From positions 2,953 to 9,657 of the forward strand of contig DIMZ01000022.1 of assembly GCA_002425825.1 (NCBI GenBank): 6,705 nucleotides of DNA, given 5' to 3'. Below are positions 1 through 5,586 of the stretch, one piece after another. Source of the stretch: Cloacimonetes bacterium UBA5553. Its GTDB lineage: Bacteria > Cloacimonadota > Cloacimonadia > Cloacimonadales > Cloacimonadaceae. Both the position numbers and the translations under genes were made by a program. Below the pieces are notes generated by a model. The model made no database searches. It saw nothing but the letters and a program-made list of their open reading frames with translations, and had not been told where the DNA came from. Each line of letters begins with the position of its first letter. The stretch's first letter is position 1.

Positions 1-180
1 TATAACCTGAAGGGGCAGTTGGTGAAGAGTCTGCACAAAGGCAGCTTGAACGCTGGTAAGCATAGCATTGTGTGGGACGGTAAAGACAATACCGGTAATG
101 CAGTAGCTAGTGGCGTTTACTTCTATCGCCTCAGCGATGGTATCAGCACCCAGCAACGCAAAATGGTGATGATGAAATAG
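1..180 (+). CDS. C-terminal end of a secreted/surface protein with FlgD-like Ig sorting tail (5' partial)
   Basis: Frame 1 is open from the first base to TAG at 178-180 and gives 59 residues. It reads as the FlgD Ig-like/type A sorting tail found at the end of many exported proteins in Cloacimonadota, Bacteroidota and related phyla. Visible marks are YNLKGQLVKSL at the start, a G-x-L-x-A-G turn, the WDGKDNTGNAVASG core (residues 25-38), VYFYRL after it, and a short basic, Met-rich end (RKMVMMK). In this family the tail is a small beta-sandwich that directs or anchors the passenger. The passenger domain lies upstream of the window, so the function of the whole protein is unknown. An intrinsic terminator follows 25 bp after the stop, so this is the last gene of its transcript. 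Confidence 0.85.
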   Translation, partial: YNLKGQLVKSLHKGSLNAGKHSIVWDGKDNTGNAVASGVYFYRLSDGISTQQRKMVMMK

Positions 181-204
181 TATAACACCGTAAAAAACAT
201 ATTT

Positions 205-235
205 AAGAGAGCTTCTACGGATGCTCTCTTTTTTT
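205..235 (+). terminator. Intrinsic terminator of the partial secreted-protein gene
   Basis: AAGAGAGC (205-212) pairs perfectly with GCTCTCTT (223-230) around a 10-nt loop. The T run 229-235 follows directly. It sits 25 bp after the stop at 180 and is a textbook Rho-independent terminator on the plus strand. Confidence 0.85.
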
Positions 236-307
236 GTGTTAGCTTATGCTTATTGCAGTTTGAGTTAGGTATCCAAAGTGAGTATCGGATAATGAAGTGC
301 TTGATAA

Positions 308-342
308 ACAAAAAGCGGTAAGAGCATATATCTTTACCGCTT
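308..342 (-). terminator. Intrinsic terminator of the CsgG/LPP20 operon
   Basis: Read on the minus strand, AAGCGGTAA (342-334) pairs perfectly with TTACCGCTT (321-313) around a 12-nt loop and runs into TTTTTGTTT. It lies about 28 bp after the stop of the LPP20-like gene. With the plus-strand terminator at 205-235 it insulates the two convergent units. The rest of the 181-369 gap shows no gene. Confidence 0.8.
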
Positions 343-369
343 AAGAATCTACAAATGGTTTGGTGAATA

Positions 370-1713
370 TTACTGCATTATGTGTTGCTCAACCAATGTA
401 AACAAGAGGCTGTCACATATCCTGTTAACGGCAGCAAGCTCACTTGCCTTTCTGGCGTTTTCGCGATTGCTCCCTGTGCTTTTTACCCCCGCTATGGTTG
501 TGCTAAATATGCTTAAGCCTGTCCTGGAGTCCAATAGCTCAACATTTGCATCAGCGGAAGCAGAATACAGCCTGAGGCTATTTACATACTCACCTTCGTG
601 GCTAATTATCTCTACGCGGAAGGTGTAGTCACTGGCTTTTATATCTGTTGGCACTTCCAAATCTAGGGTTTGCAACTTATTTACAACAATATCTCTGTAG
701 CTTGTTCCCGGCTTGCCATCAAAGCTGTATATTAGAAACGCTCTTGGTTTGTTTACCCTTAGTTCCAGGTGTGCAGGCTTAAAACGCAATAAACTGAACA
801 TCTGGATAATAACAGGATTCTCTAAACTCGCCAGCCAATAGCTCTTGTCGGGTTGCATGCTAATGCTCTGTTGGGGGCTAAAGCTGCTAATCCTGTTTAT
901 TGTTAGTTTCGCTCTGCCATTAGAGTCGGTAATGCTGGAGCCTAGTATCTCTCCAGAACCCCTTTCGAAAGTGAATTTAACTGGAAAAGCCATTGCTGGA
1001 TGCAACGCTGAATCCCTGTTATACCATACATTGGCACTCAGCTCAGAAGTGCGTCTCACCTTTGCCACCAAGCTTATTTCTTGCGGCTCAAAGGCAAAGC
1101 TAAGCTTCTCCGGCAAAGCCTGCAGGCGCGCATACAGCTCGTTATAGAGATTAACTTCTTTGTCACGATAGATAACCGACAGGTCTAAGTCTGTAAAGTC
1201 CACCACCAATTCCAGTGCCTTTAGTAGAGAGGCTATCCCAGATGTTATCCCCGTGATAGAGCCATCATACTCTGCTAATAGTTTCGTTGCCTGGGCTATA
1301 GCCAAATCCCGCTGTTGTACGCGCCAGGCTAGATATGAGCTCTTTGAAAGACGGTAATATGCCCAATAATCCTTAGCATCTTCATAAGTGCCTACCAATT
1401 GGATATCTTTTAATCTGTTTCTGCTCGAGCTCTTTATCTGGCTTATCAGTTCGGCTGAGGGTATGCCATTGGCTTCAGTTTCTTTTAAGTATATATCGGA
1501 GTCTATTTGAACGCTAATCTGTGTGGATATCTCCCGCAAGGCATTGTCTCTGGCAGATTCTACATAGTTCGGGGCTTGCTTCGGATGACGAACAACAGCA
1601 GTATAATATTCATTGTTATATGGGCGTTGAGACACCCAATCCGGTACTCGCTTGGAAACACTGCACGCTCCCAATACAAGAAGCAAAGCAATCAGTACTA
1701 TCATGTTACGCAT
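370..1713 (-). CDS. LPP20-like outer-membrane lipoprotein
   Basis: This 447-aa lipoprotein has a short signal peptide ending in a lipobox, L-G-A-C with Cys17, so lipidation and outer-membrane placement are expected. Residues 24-145 look like the LPP20/FlgP-type domain: PDWV near the start, an EYYTAVV strand, and a helix with ARDNALREIS leading into TQISVQI. The centre (about 213-275) looks like an Ig-like strand set (PVKFTFERGSGE, then TDSNGRAKLTI). The C-terminal part (325-447) is a second alpha/beta region. Its start is one base from the stop of the CsgG-family gene, so the two are almost certainly cotranscribed and coupled. An AGGAG lies 14 nt before ATG 1713, inside the end of that gene, which is a long spacing. 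Met4 is a possible alternative start. LPP20 and CsgG-type proteins occur together in other envelope systems. The exact role here is unknown. Confidence 0.72.
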   Translation of the reverse strand: MRNMIVLIALLLVLGACSVSKRVPDWVSQRPYNNEYYTAVVRHPKQAPNYVESARDNALREISTQISVQIDSDIYLKETEANGIPSAELISQIKSSSRNRLKDIQLVGTYEDAKDYWAYYRLSKSSYLAWRVQQRDLAIAQATKLLAEYDGSITGITSGIASLLKALELVVDFTDLDLSVIYRDKEVNLYNELYARLQALPEKLSFAFEPQEISLVAKVRRTSELSANVWYNRDSALHPAMAFPVKFTFERGSGEILGSSITDSNGRAKLTINRISSFSPQQSISMQPDKSYWLASLENPVIIQMFSLLRFKPAHLELRVNKPRAFLIYSFDGKPGTSYRDIVVNKLQTLDLEVPTDIKASDYTFRVEIISHEGEYVNSLRLYSASADANVELLDSRTGLSIFSTTIAGVKSTGSNRENARKASELAAVNRICDSLLFTLVEQHIMQ

Positions 1714-1714
1714 A

Positions 1715-2986
1715 TTACTTTAAAATACTCCTAAGCTTTTGGGCAACGGTGTTACTCATGCTCTTCAGCGCAGCAGACACCATTTCGCCTTCCTCAGGTG
1801 GATATGGCTCAGCCTTTTCGATCTGTTTACGTATGGAAGAGCTTAAGGCACGCTGATCCCCACTAACTACACGAGCCCAGCTATCTTGCCATGGGTTTTT
1901 AGTTTCCAAGCTCTCGTGATGGATAATCCTGCCAGTTTCCACATCTATAACGCTGAAGGAACCTGCTATGGTTGCCGATGCTGTTTTGGTAAATAGCTTA
2001 TAGTCGCAGCTAACTTCTGCCTTCACTTCCCTTTCTTGTGTTTTACCTTCTTCGTCTTTATATTCTTCCTTGCCAATAACCACAGCAGCTTTGGCGGTTC
2101 TGATTACCGATGTTGTTCTTGAGGGGGAAGATACTACCTGGAGAATGCTACCGGTAATAATCTCATGCGCACCAAGAAGCTGACCTAAATTAACCGTGCT
2201 TGCCTCGTTTACGAGACCTGAAGCACCAAGTTGCTGCTCCGCTAATACTGCATCCATCTGGCTACGGGCAATAATCTCGGTAAACTCGTTGCTAAAGTTG
2301 CCTTCCATGATGCGAGAGACAATATAATCTGACATCAACTCGGATATTGCTCCGTACTTGTTTTTGCTGTTGGATTTATCTGAGAAGGGCACTATCGCAA
2401 TGCGTTTAATAGCAAGTTTGCGGGCCTGGTCATAACGCAGTTGTGCATCTTTGTAGTTTGCAATCAAGTTCATTGCAGCTTGAAACTCGCGTGCAGCCTT
2501 GCGTTGGATATCTATAGCATTAGACATTTTATCGAAGCGAATTCCAGCCTGATAATGTGCTTCTGCAGCATTCTCACGGCTTAGTTTAATCTCCTCGCTT
2601 AAGTCCGGGACGTTAAAAGTGAGCCGATAACCAGTGATGGGGCTAACCAGAGGAGGCAGGGTTTGAACCTGCTCCGCCAGGCTTTGCAGCTTCATGTGTT
2701 CAGCTAATATCTGTTCCCATGCGGTGGAGTCGGAGCTTTTCTCCAATGCTGCAACGCGTATGCTGTGATTGCTTAAAGCTTGATTCCATACTGCTTGAAG
2801 CAAGTCCTGAGCTTTTTTGTTGTCGGGCTTAATTCTAAGTGACCTGCAAGCATCGATTACTGCTGCTTCCGCATTGCCCCGTTCATAACTTTTCTTTGCT
2901 CTGCGGTAATAGGTGCCATTCTTAGAACATGCACTTGCTATTAAAGCTAAACATAACATTGTAGCTATAAGAAACCGACTTGGCAT
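1715..2986 (-). CDS. TPR/CsgG-family lipoprotein
   Basis: This is a 423-aa protein starting at ATG 2986. An AAGGAG lies 5 nt upstream, and the protein opens directly with a signal peptide ending LIASAC (Cys20), a plausible lipobox. An in-frame ATG at 3055 would add 23 residues ahead of the signal peptide and has no good RBS, so I reject it. Residues 24-66 form a TPR-like helical pair (YYRRAKKSYERGN, then AAVIDACRSLRIKPDN). A second TPR-like stretch lies at about 143-188. From 193 on it matches the CsgG family: KRIAIVPFSDKSN, RSQMDAVLAEQQLGASGLVNE, LGQLLGAHEIITGSI and SVIDVETGRII. CsgG forms the curli export channel. Related proteins with added TPRs are widespread, and many are not curli proteins. 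No curli subunit genes are visible, so a curli function should not be assumed. It is the first gene of a two-gene operon with the LPP20-like lipoprotein. Confidence 0.8.
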   Translation of the reverse strand: MPSRFLIATMLCLALIASACSKNGTYYRRAKKSYERGNAEAAVIDACRSLRIKPDNKKAQDLLQAVWNQALSNHSIRVAALEKSSDSTAWEQILAEHMKLQSLAEQVQTLPPLVSPITGYRLTFNVPDLSEEIKLSRENAAEAHYQAGIRFDKMSNAIDIQRKAAREFQAAMNLIANYKDAQLRYDQARKLAIKRIAIVPFSDKSNSKNKYGAISELMSDYIVSRIMEGNFSNEFTEIIARSQMDAVLAEQQLGASGLVNEASTVNLGQLLGAHEIITGSILQVVSSPSRTTSVIRTAKAAVVIGKEEYKDEEGKTQEREVKAEVSCDYKLFTKTASATIAGSFSVIDVETGRIIHHESLETKNPWQDSWARVVSGDQRALSSSIRKQIEKAEPYPPEEGEMVSAALKSMSNTVAQKLRSILK

Positions 2987-2991
2987 CGTTT

Positions 2992-2997
2992 CTCCTT
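2992..2997 (-). promoter_or_regulatory. Ribosome binding site fixing the CsgG-family start
   Basis: AAGGAG on the minus strand (2997-2992) lies 5 nt before ATG 2986. It supports the internal start, which also places the signal peptide at the N terminus. Confidence 0.8.
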
Positions 2998-3083
2998 TTT
3001 GAGATGAATATCTTACGAGCAAGGCACATACACTTACTGAATGTGTCAAGCGCATTTTTGCTAAGCCCTATATGTATAACAAA

Positions 3084-3101
3084 GCATCATGCATGCATCA
3101 T
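3084..3101. repeat. Two GCATCAT direct repeats, 11 bp apart, around a 10-bp palindrome
   Basis: GCATCAT occurs at 3084-3090 and 3095-3101, one helical turn apart. ATGCATGCAT at 3089-3098 is a perfect palindrome. The block lies in the divergent gap, just upstream of the -35 box of the small secreted gene. It could be an operator, or chance in a short low-complexity patch. Confidence 0.3.
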
Positions 3102-3107
3102 TAATAC

Positions 3108-3135
3108 TTGCATAATGGGATATTCACTTTATAAT
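3108..3135 (+). promoter_or_regulatory. Sigma70-type promoter of the small secreted protein gene
   Basis: TTGCAT (3108-3113) and a perfect TATAAT (3130-3135) are separated by 16 bp. The inferred start near 3142 leaves a leader of about 20 nt with GAGGTGA at 3152-3158 before ATG 3163. Confidence 0.65.
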
Positions 3136-3162
3136 AGTAGCATAAACTAATGAGGTGAAGAT

Positions 3163-3633
3163 ATGAAACAATTTCTGTTTACAGTTCTGTTATCATTCCT
3201 GTTTATAACGTTGTTTGCCCAAACTGGTATGTTTGGCATAAGTTTTAACCAGAGCTTTACAGATGCACAGAAGGTCTTAAAGGATAAAGGCTTTGTGGAG
3301 ACTGAAAAGGTTATTGGCAAAGCAGTGTATACGAATTCTAAGATTAAAGGATTAGAATCCGTTAGGCTTAATTTGGATGGCGAAACCAATGTTGTTACCG
3401 GCTGGGTAATAAAGTATTCTGCAAAAGGTGATAAGGCTTTTATAGACAAGCTAACCAAAGACTTAACCGATTTGCACAAGGTGAACCCATTTTATGATGA
3501 CTATTATGGCGAAGATGTGTGGGAGTTAGAGAACGGAAAAGCCGTGTACGTAGCTATTGACAGCAACGACGATATTGTAAGCATGGAATATACCGAATTT
3601 GATGAATCATACTACGACGACTGGTGGTGGTAA
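3163..3633 (+). CDS. Small secreted protein of unknown function with acidic, Trp-rich tail
   Basis: I do not recognise this 156-aa protein. ATG 3163 has GAGGTGA 4 nt upstream and a good promoter. Residues 1-19 are a clear signal peptide (MKQFLF, then a hydrophobic core to LFA), with cleavage likely before Gln20. The mature part starts GMFGISFNQSFTDAQKVLKDKGF. This resembles the opening of small exported domains in which a beta strand and a helix are followed by a Lys/Gly turn. The rest alternates strands and helices. From 109 on it is very acidic and aromatic (FYDDYYGEDVWELENG) and ends DESYYDDWWW. No cysteine is present, so it is neither a lipoprotein nor disulfide-bonded. It is monocistronic. 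Its stop at 3631-3633 lies one base from the stop of the convergent gene. Export is well supported; function is not. Confidence 0.75.
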   Translation: MKQFLFTVLLSFLFITLFAQTGMFGISFNQSFTDAQKVLKDKGFVETEKVIGKAVYTNSKIKGLESVRLNLDGETNVVTGWVIKYSAKGDKAFIDKLTKDLTDLHKVNPFYDDYYGEDVWELENGKAVYVAIDSNDDIVSMEYTEFDESYYDDWWW

Positions 3634-3650
3634 GCTACTCCATCACCACC
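3623..3650. other. GC-rich inverted repeat spanning two convergent stop codons
   Basis: GGTGGTG (3623-3629) pairs with CACCACC (3644-3650) around a 14-nt loop that contains both stop codons. No T run follows on either strand, so it is not a standard intrinsic terminator. It is built from the Trp codons of one gene and the last Val codons of the other. It may still slow polymerase or protect 3' ends in both directions. Confidence 0.4.
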
Positions 3651-4510
3651 CAATAGTCATCTTTATCAACCAGTGAAGCTCCCGTTGCATAGGGAGTTTG
3701 TAGCTGCTGGTATGATTTCTTAGCTTTAATGCTCTCCCACTGCCAGCCAAGTGGCTTGGCTATGGCTTGTAGATTGCCAAGATATGCTTCAGAAACATAG
3801 GCCATAGGGCCACATTGTATATAAACAATATCCTTTAGTTTCATGTTGCCAATCTGAGACAAGCTTAATCCCAGGCTCTTATTCTCGCTATCCCAAAGCA
3901 GGGATACACCAGATAAATGCTTGGGATATTCCAAGCGGATAGCTTGCATATCTGCATCCAGAATAACAAGCGTGCCTTGTTGTTGGTGCATGGCTTCATT
4001 TATGAACTTACCAACTGGCACGGTATTATCCGAACTGAATACCGAGTTAAGGCTGCGAACCAGGTAAGGATGCGGATAAGCCTCATAGCCCTTAAGCTTG
4101 ATTGTTGTCAAGCCACGCAACCACATATTGTCGCGCAAGCCTGGAAAGATAACTCGGACATCGGTTTCAGCCAAAGTCTCGCCTTGATACTCAAAAGCTA
4201 TATAAGCAGGTATTTCATCAAGCTCCATGCGATGAAGATTAACCTCGTAGGCATCAATGCTTTTACAAACTATTTCGTGCCAGGAGCTATATCCCTGCGA
4301 CTCTAACCACGCTACCAAAGCAATGCCCCTCCAAGTCTCAGTTACAGTTTTATCTCCCCTAGTTCTACTGCTGTTAAAAGTGACTAACCCACTCGAGACA
4401 ATCTGTTCATATTCAAATTCTGTCTGACTACCAGATACATCAATAACTGTTATGGCATCCATGCAAAGCACGACAAACAACAGGCACAATAAAGCACAAG
4501 TTCTATGCAT
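3635..4510 (-). CDS. Exported protein with sulfite-oxidase-like (molybdopterin-binding-type) domain
   Basis: This is a 291-aa protein starting at ATG 4510. GGGAG (4523-4519) lies 8 nt upstream and the predicted promoter puts the RNA start near 4531, so the longer start at 4525 is unlikely. Residues 1-19 form a signal peptide (cleavage near MDA|I). Residues 23-140 follow the layout of the oxidoreductase molybdopterin-binding fold: a strand start, T-E-T-W-R-G-I-A-L followed by WLESQGY (58-74), then SIDAYEVNLHRMEL, YIAFEYQGETLA, VRVIFPG and MWLRGLTTIKL. The cysteine that holds Mo in sulfite oxidases is not at its expected position before this motif, so catalysis is doubtful. Residues 164-235 may be a weaker second copy (VPVGKFINEAM, VILDADMQAIRLEY). 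The gene is divergent from a lipoprotein that may carry a related module. A ligand-binding role is inferred; the family call is moderate. Confidence 0.6.
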   Translation of the reverse strand: MHRTCALLCLLFVVLCMDAITVIDVSGSQTEFEYEQIVSSGLVTFNSSRTRGDKTVTETWRGIALVAWLESQGYSSWHEIVCKSIDAYEVNLHRMELDEIPAYIAFEYQGETLAETDVRVIFPGLRDNMWLRGLTTIKLKGYEAYPHPYLVRSLNSVFSSDNTVPVGKFINEAMHQQQGTLVILDADMQAIRLEYPKHLSGVSLLWDSENKSLGLSLSQIGNMKLKDIVYIQCGPMAYVSEAYLGNLQAIAKPLGWQWESIKAKKSYQQLQTPYATGASLVDKDDYWVVME

Positions 4511-4518
4511 TGTTACAA

Positions 4519-4523
4519 CTCCC
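4519..4523 (-). promoter_or_regulatory. Ribosome binding site fixing the start of the exported protein
   Basis: GGGAG on the minus strand (4523-4519) is 8 nt before ATG 4510. It overlaps the alternative upstream ATG at 4525-4523, which itself has no leader to speak of. Confidence 0.6.
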
Positions 4524-4537
4524 ATTGGGTTTTATGC

Positions 4538-4567
4538 TTCATATTTTTATGCCATGGATTATGTCAA
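4538..4567 (-). promoter_or_regulatory. Candidate sigma70-type promoter of the minus-strand exported protein
   Basis: On the minus strand a perfect TTGACA (4567-4562) is followed after 18 bp by TATGAA (4543-4538, four of six consensus bases). The inferred RNA start near 4531 gives a leader of about 20 nt. The -35 box is the left arm of the inverted repeat at 4562-4586. Confidence 0.5.
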
Positions 4568-4586
4568 TCAGCTTCTGAGATTGACA
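4562..4586. repeat. Perfect inverted repeat carrying two divergent -35 boxes
   Basis: TGTCAATC (4562-4569) and GATTGACA (4579-4586) are exact inverse complements with a 9-bp centre. Each arm contains TTGACA pointing outward. The left arm has a usable -10 on the minus strand. The right arm has only TATGGT at 4606-4611 after 19 bp on the plus strand. It may be a dimeric regulator site controlling both directions, a pair of -35 boxes, or an RNA hairpin. Confidence 0.5.
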
Positions 4587-4594
4587 AAATAATC

Positions 4595-4752
4595 GGGTCA
4601 ATACTTATGGTCTTAAGCCGAGTGGTAAATCCTAAACATATTGTGCATGGACTACCACCGATTGGGTATAACTGGAAACGGTTGTGCCTCCCTTTTTGGA
4701 AAGGCTGCAGAGGAAATATTCTCCCTGCATGCCTCCTGCTTTTCATGGAGGT
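4595..4752 (+). promoter_or_regulatory. Structured 5' leader, riboswitch-like, upstream of the lipoprotein/TonB receptor operon
   Basis: Hairpin A: CG (4619-4620), a bulged A, then GTGGTA (4622-4627) pair with TACCAC-CG (4653-4660), with an inner TCC/GGA (4630-4632/4649-4651). Hairpin B: 4665-4674 pairs with 4679-4688 over ten bases, three of them G-U wobbles, capped by a GAAA tetraloop (4675-4678). These adjacent helices are followed by TCCC, TGGAAAGG and an RBS-proximal switch. Short blocks (GGGTCAA, CCG, CCACC, GCCTCCC, TGGAAAGG) recall, in order, the E. coli moaA leader, a Moco riboswitch, as I remember it. However, its closing helices P1 and P2 do not form convincingly here. I therefore call a structured regulatory leader and leave the class open. 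The 5' end is uncertain. No coding sequence is supported in 4511-4756. Confidence 0.5.
4703..4752 (+). promoter_or_regulatory. Putative expression platform with Shine-Dalgarno sequestration
   Basis: GGCTGCAG (4703-4710) pairs with CTGCA-(T)-GCC (4725-4733) over 8 bp with one bulge. CCTCC (4732-4736) can instead pair with the strong Shine-Dalgarno GGAGG (4747-4751) across a 10-nt loop. The two helices share 4732-4733, so they exclude each other. Upstream, CCTTT (4691-4695) can pair with AAAGG (4700-4704), which takes GG 4703-4704 from the first helix. This three-step competition suits translational control of the lipoprotein at ATG 4757. Confidence 0.5.
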
Positions 4753-4756
4753 AATA

Positions 4757-5566
4757 ATGAATAAGCTATTACTAATCATTGTGTTGTTCATCTCAATACT
4801 GCTTATCTCGTGTAGTGAGAAAGATGACACCCCCACAGATGTAAACATTTACGGCTACAAACTTGATCAATTCATATCGTCAACCTCAGTGCGCCAATTG
4901 GTAACAAGCGACACAACCGATGTGAATGACTATCGCTACCTTTTCGCATATGAGATTGTTAGCAACGATGCTGTGCCATGGAGCCCCCGGCAAAGCCCAA
5001 ATACGAGCTTTGACCTTAAATGGGAAGATTTTAAGGATGGTTTCTATATCCCCAGCGACAATAAAAAAACATGGTTCTCCAATACTGCTATTCCCAACGC
5101 TTTCAAAGTGAAAAATGCAAAGACATTCCGCTTGTACAGAAAAGTAGATGTAGTAACCACCAGAAGCTCAAAACATGCCGAGTTGCATAGCTTAACCAAG
5201 CATACCATCAACAATTGGAACAACAGCCCGGAAGAGGCAGTGAAATTATCTGACTTGTTAACGGGCATCGATTCCTATACTGGAGTTAAGCTTGTTGCAG
5301 GTGATGGTTATAGCATGAGCTACACACCCGAGCAGATAGCTGATGCTTATTATTTGCTAAGCTCCGAGATTACCACATTCCCCAACTTTAACAGCACCAT
5401 GACCGGAAGTCAAAAGAAATTCAAGCGTCTTGCCAAGTTGGAAGTTACCACCACCAATGAACAGAACCACACCTTTGGCTATGCTGAGCAGGCTACATCA
5501 AATATTAGCTTCACCATCCCGAATGATCTTAGTGGATATACAAGAACTATAATGGTAGATTATTAA
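4757..5566 (+). CDS. Lipoprotein partner of a TonB-dependent receptor, with possible sulfite-oxidase-like module
   Basis: This is a 269-aa lipoprotein starting at ATG 4757, with GGAGG 5 nt upstream. The signal peptide MNKLLLIIVLFISILLISC gives a lipobox L-I-S-C with Cys19. The frame is open upstream to 4505, but those residues do not look like protein and lie in the structured leader. Residues 45-132 hold a distinctive block: TSDTTDVNDYRYLFAYEIVS, then DLKWEDFKDGFYIPSD, and FKVKNAKTFRLYRKVDVV. Residues 162-200 (VKLSDLLTG, GVKLVAGDGYSMSYTPEQI) follow the L-L / D-G-Y pattern of the molybdopterin-binding oxidoreductase fold. No catalytic cysteine is seen; the only cysteine is the lipidated one. 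Just 20 bp separate it from the TonB receptor gene, so they form one operon. It probably sits at the outer membrane as a ligand-binding partner of the receptor (inference). Confidence 0.7.
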   Translation: MNKLLLIIVLFISILLISCSEKDDTPTDVNIYGYKLDQFISSTSVRQLVTSDTTDVNDYRYLFAYEIVSNDAVPWSPRQSPNTSFDLKWEDFKDGFYIPSDNKKTWFSNTAIPNAFKVKNAKTFRLYRKVDVVTTRSSKHAELHSLTKHTINNWNNSPEEAVKLSDLLTGIDSYTGVKLVAGDGYSMSYTPEQIADAYYLLSSEITTFPNFNSTMTGSQKKFKRLAKLEVTTTNEQNHTFGYAEQATSNISFTIPNDLSGYTRTIMVDY

Positions 5567-5586
5567 GCCCCCTTTCACTTACAGAA

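Noticed and set aside
123..311. Minus-strand 62-residue open frame over the first terminator region
   Set aside because: It overlaps the coding tail and both terminators, and no RBS or domain supports it.
380..1147. Plus-strand open frames at 380-628 and 845-1147
   Set aside because: They lie antisense to the LPP20-like gene, lack RBS and promoter, and their composition is that of a mirrored coding frame.
3044..3049. Perfect TTGACA on the minus strand as -35 box of the CsgG operon
   Set aside because: No acceptable -10 sequence lies 16-18 bp downstream; TAAGAT at 3015-3010 is too far away. The operon promoter is left unassigned.
2987..3055. 23-residue N-terminal extension of the CsgG-family protein from ATG 3055
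   Set aside because: It puts residues ahead of a complete signal peptide and has no good RBS, while ATG 2986 has AAGGAG at the right distance.
4511..4523. Start of the minus-strand exported protein at ATG 4525
   Set aside because: The predicted RNA start is only about 6 bases upstream and no RBS fits; ATG 4510 has GGGAG at 8 nt.
4505..4756. Upstream in-frame extension of the lipoprotein (84 residues)
   Set aside because: The residues do not look like a real protein, they would bury the signal peptide, and the DNA folds into a structured leader with the RBS at 4747-4751.
4595..4756. Cobalamin riboswitch
   Set aside because: A TonB receptor downstream makes this attractive and AAATCC and a GCC...GGC pairing look similar, but the conserved GGGAA-GGUG helix and the CCCGC core are absent.
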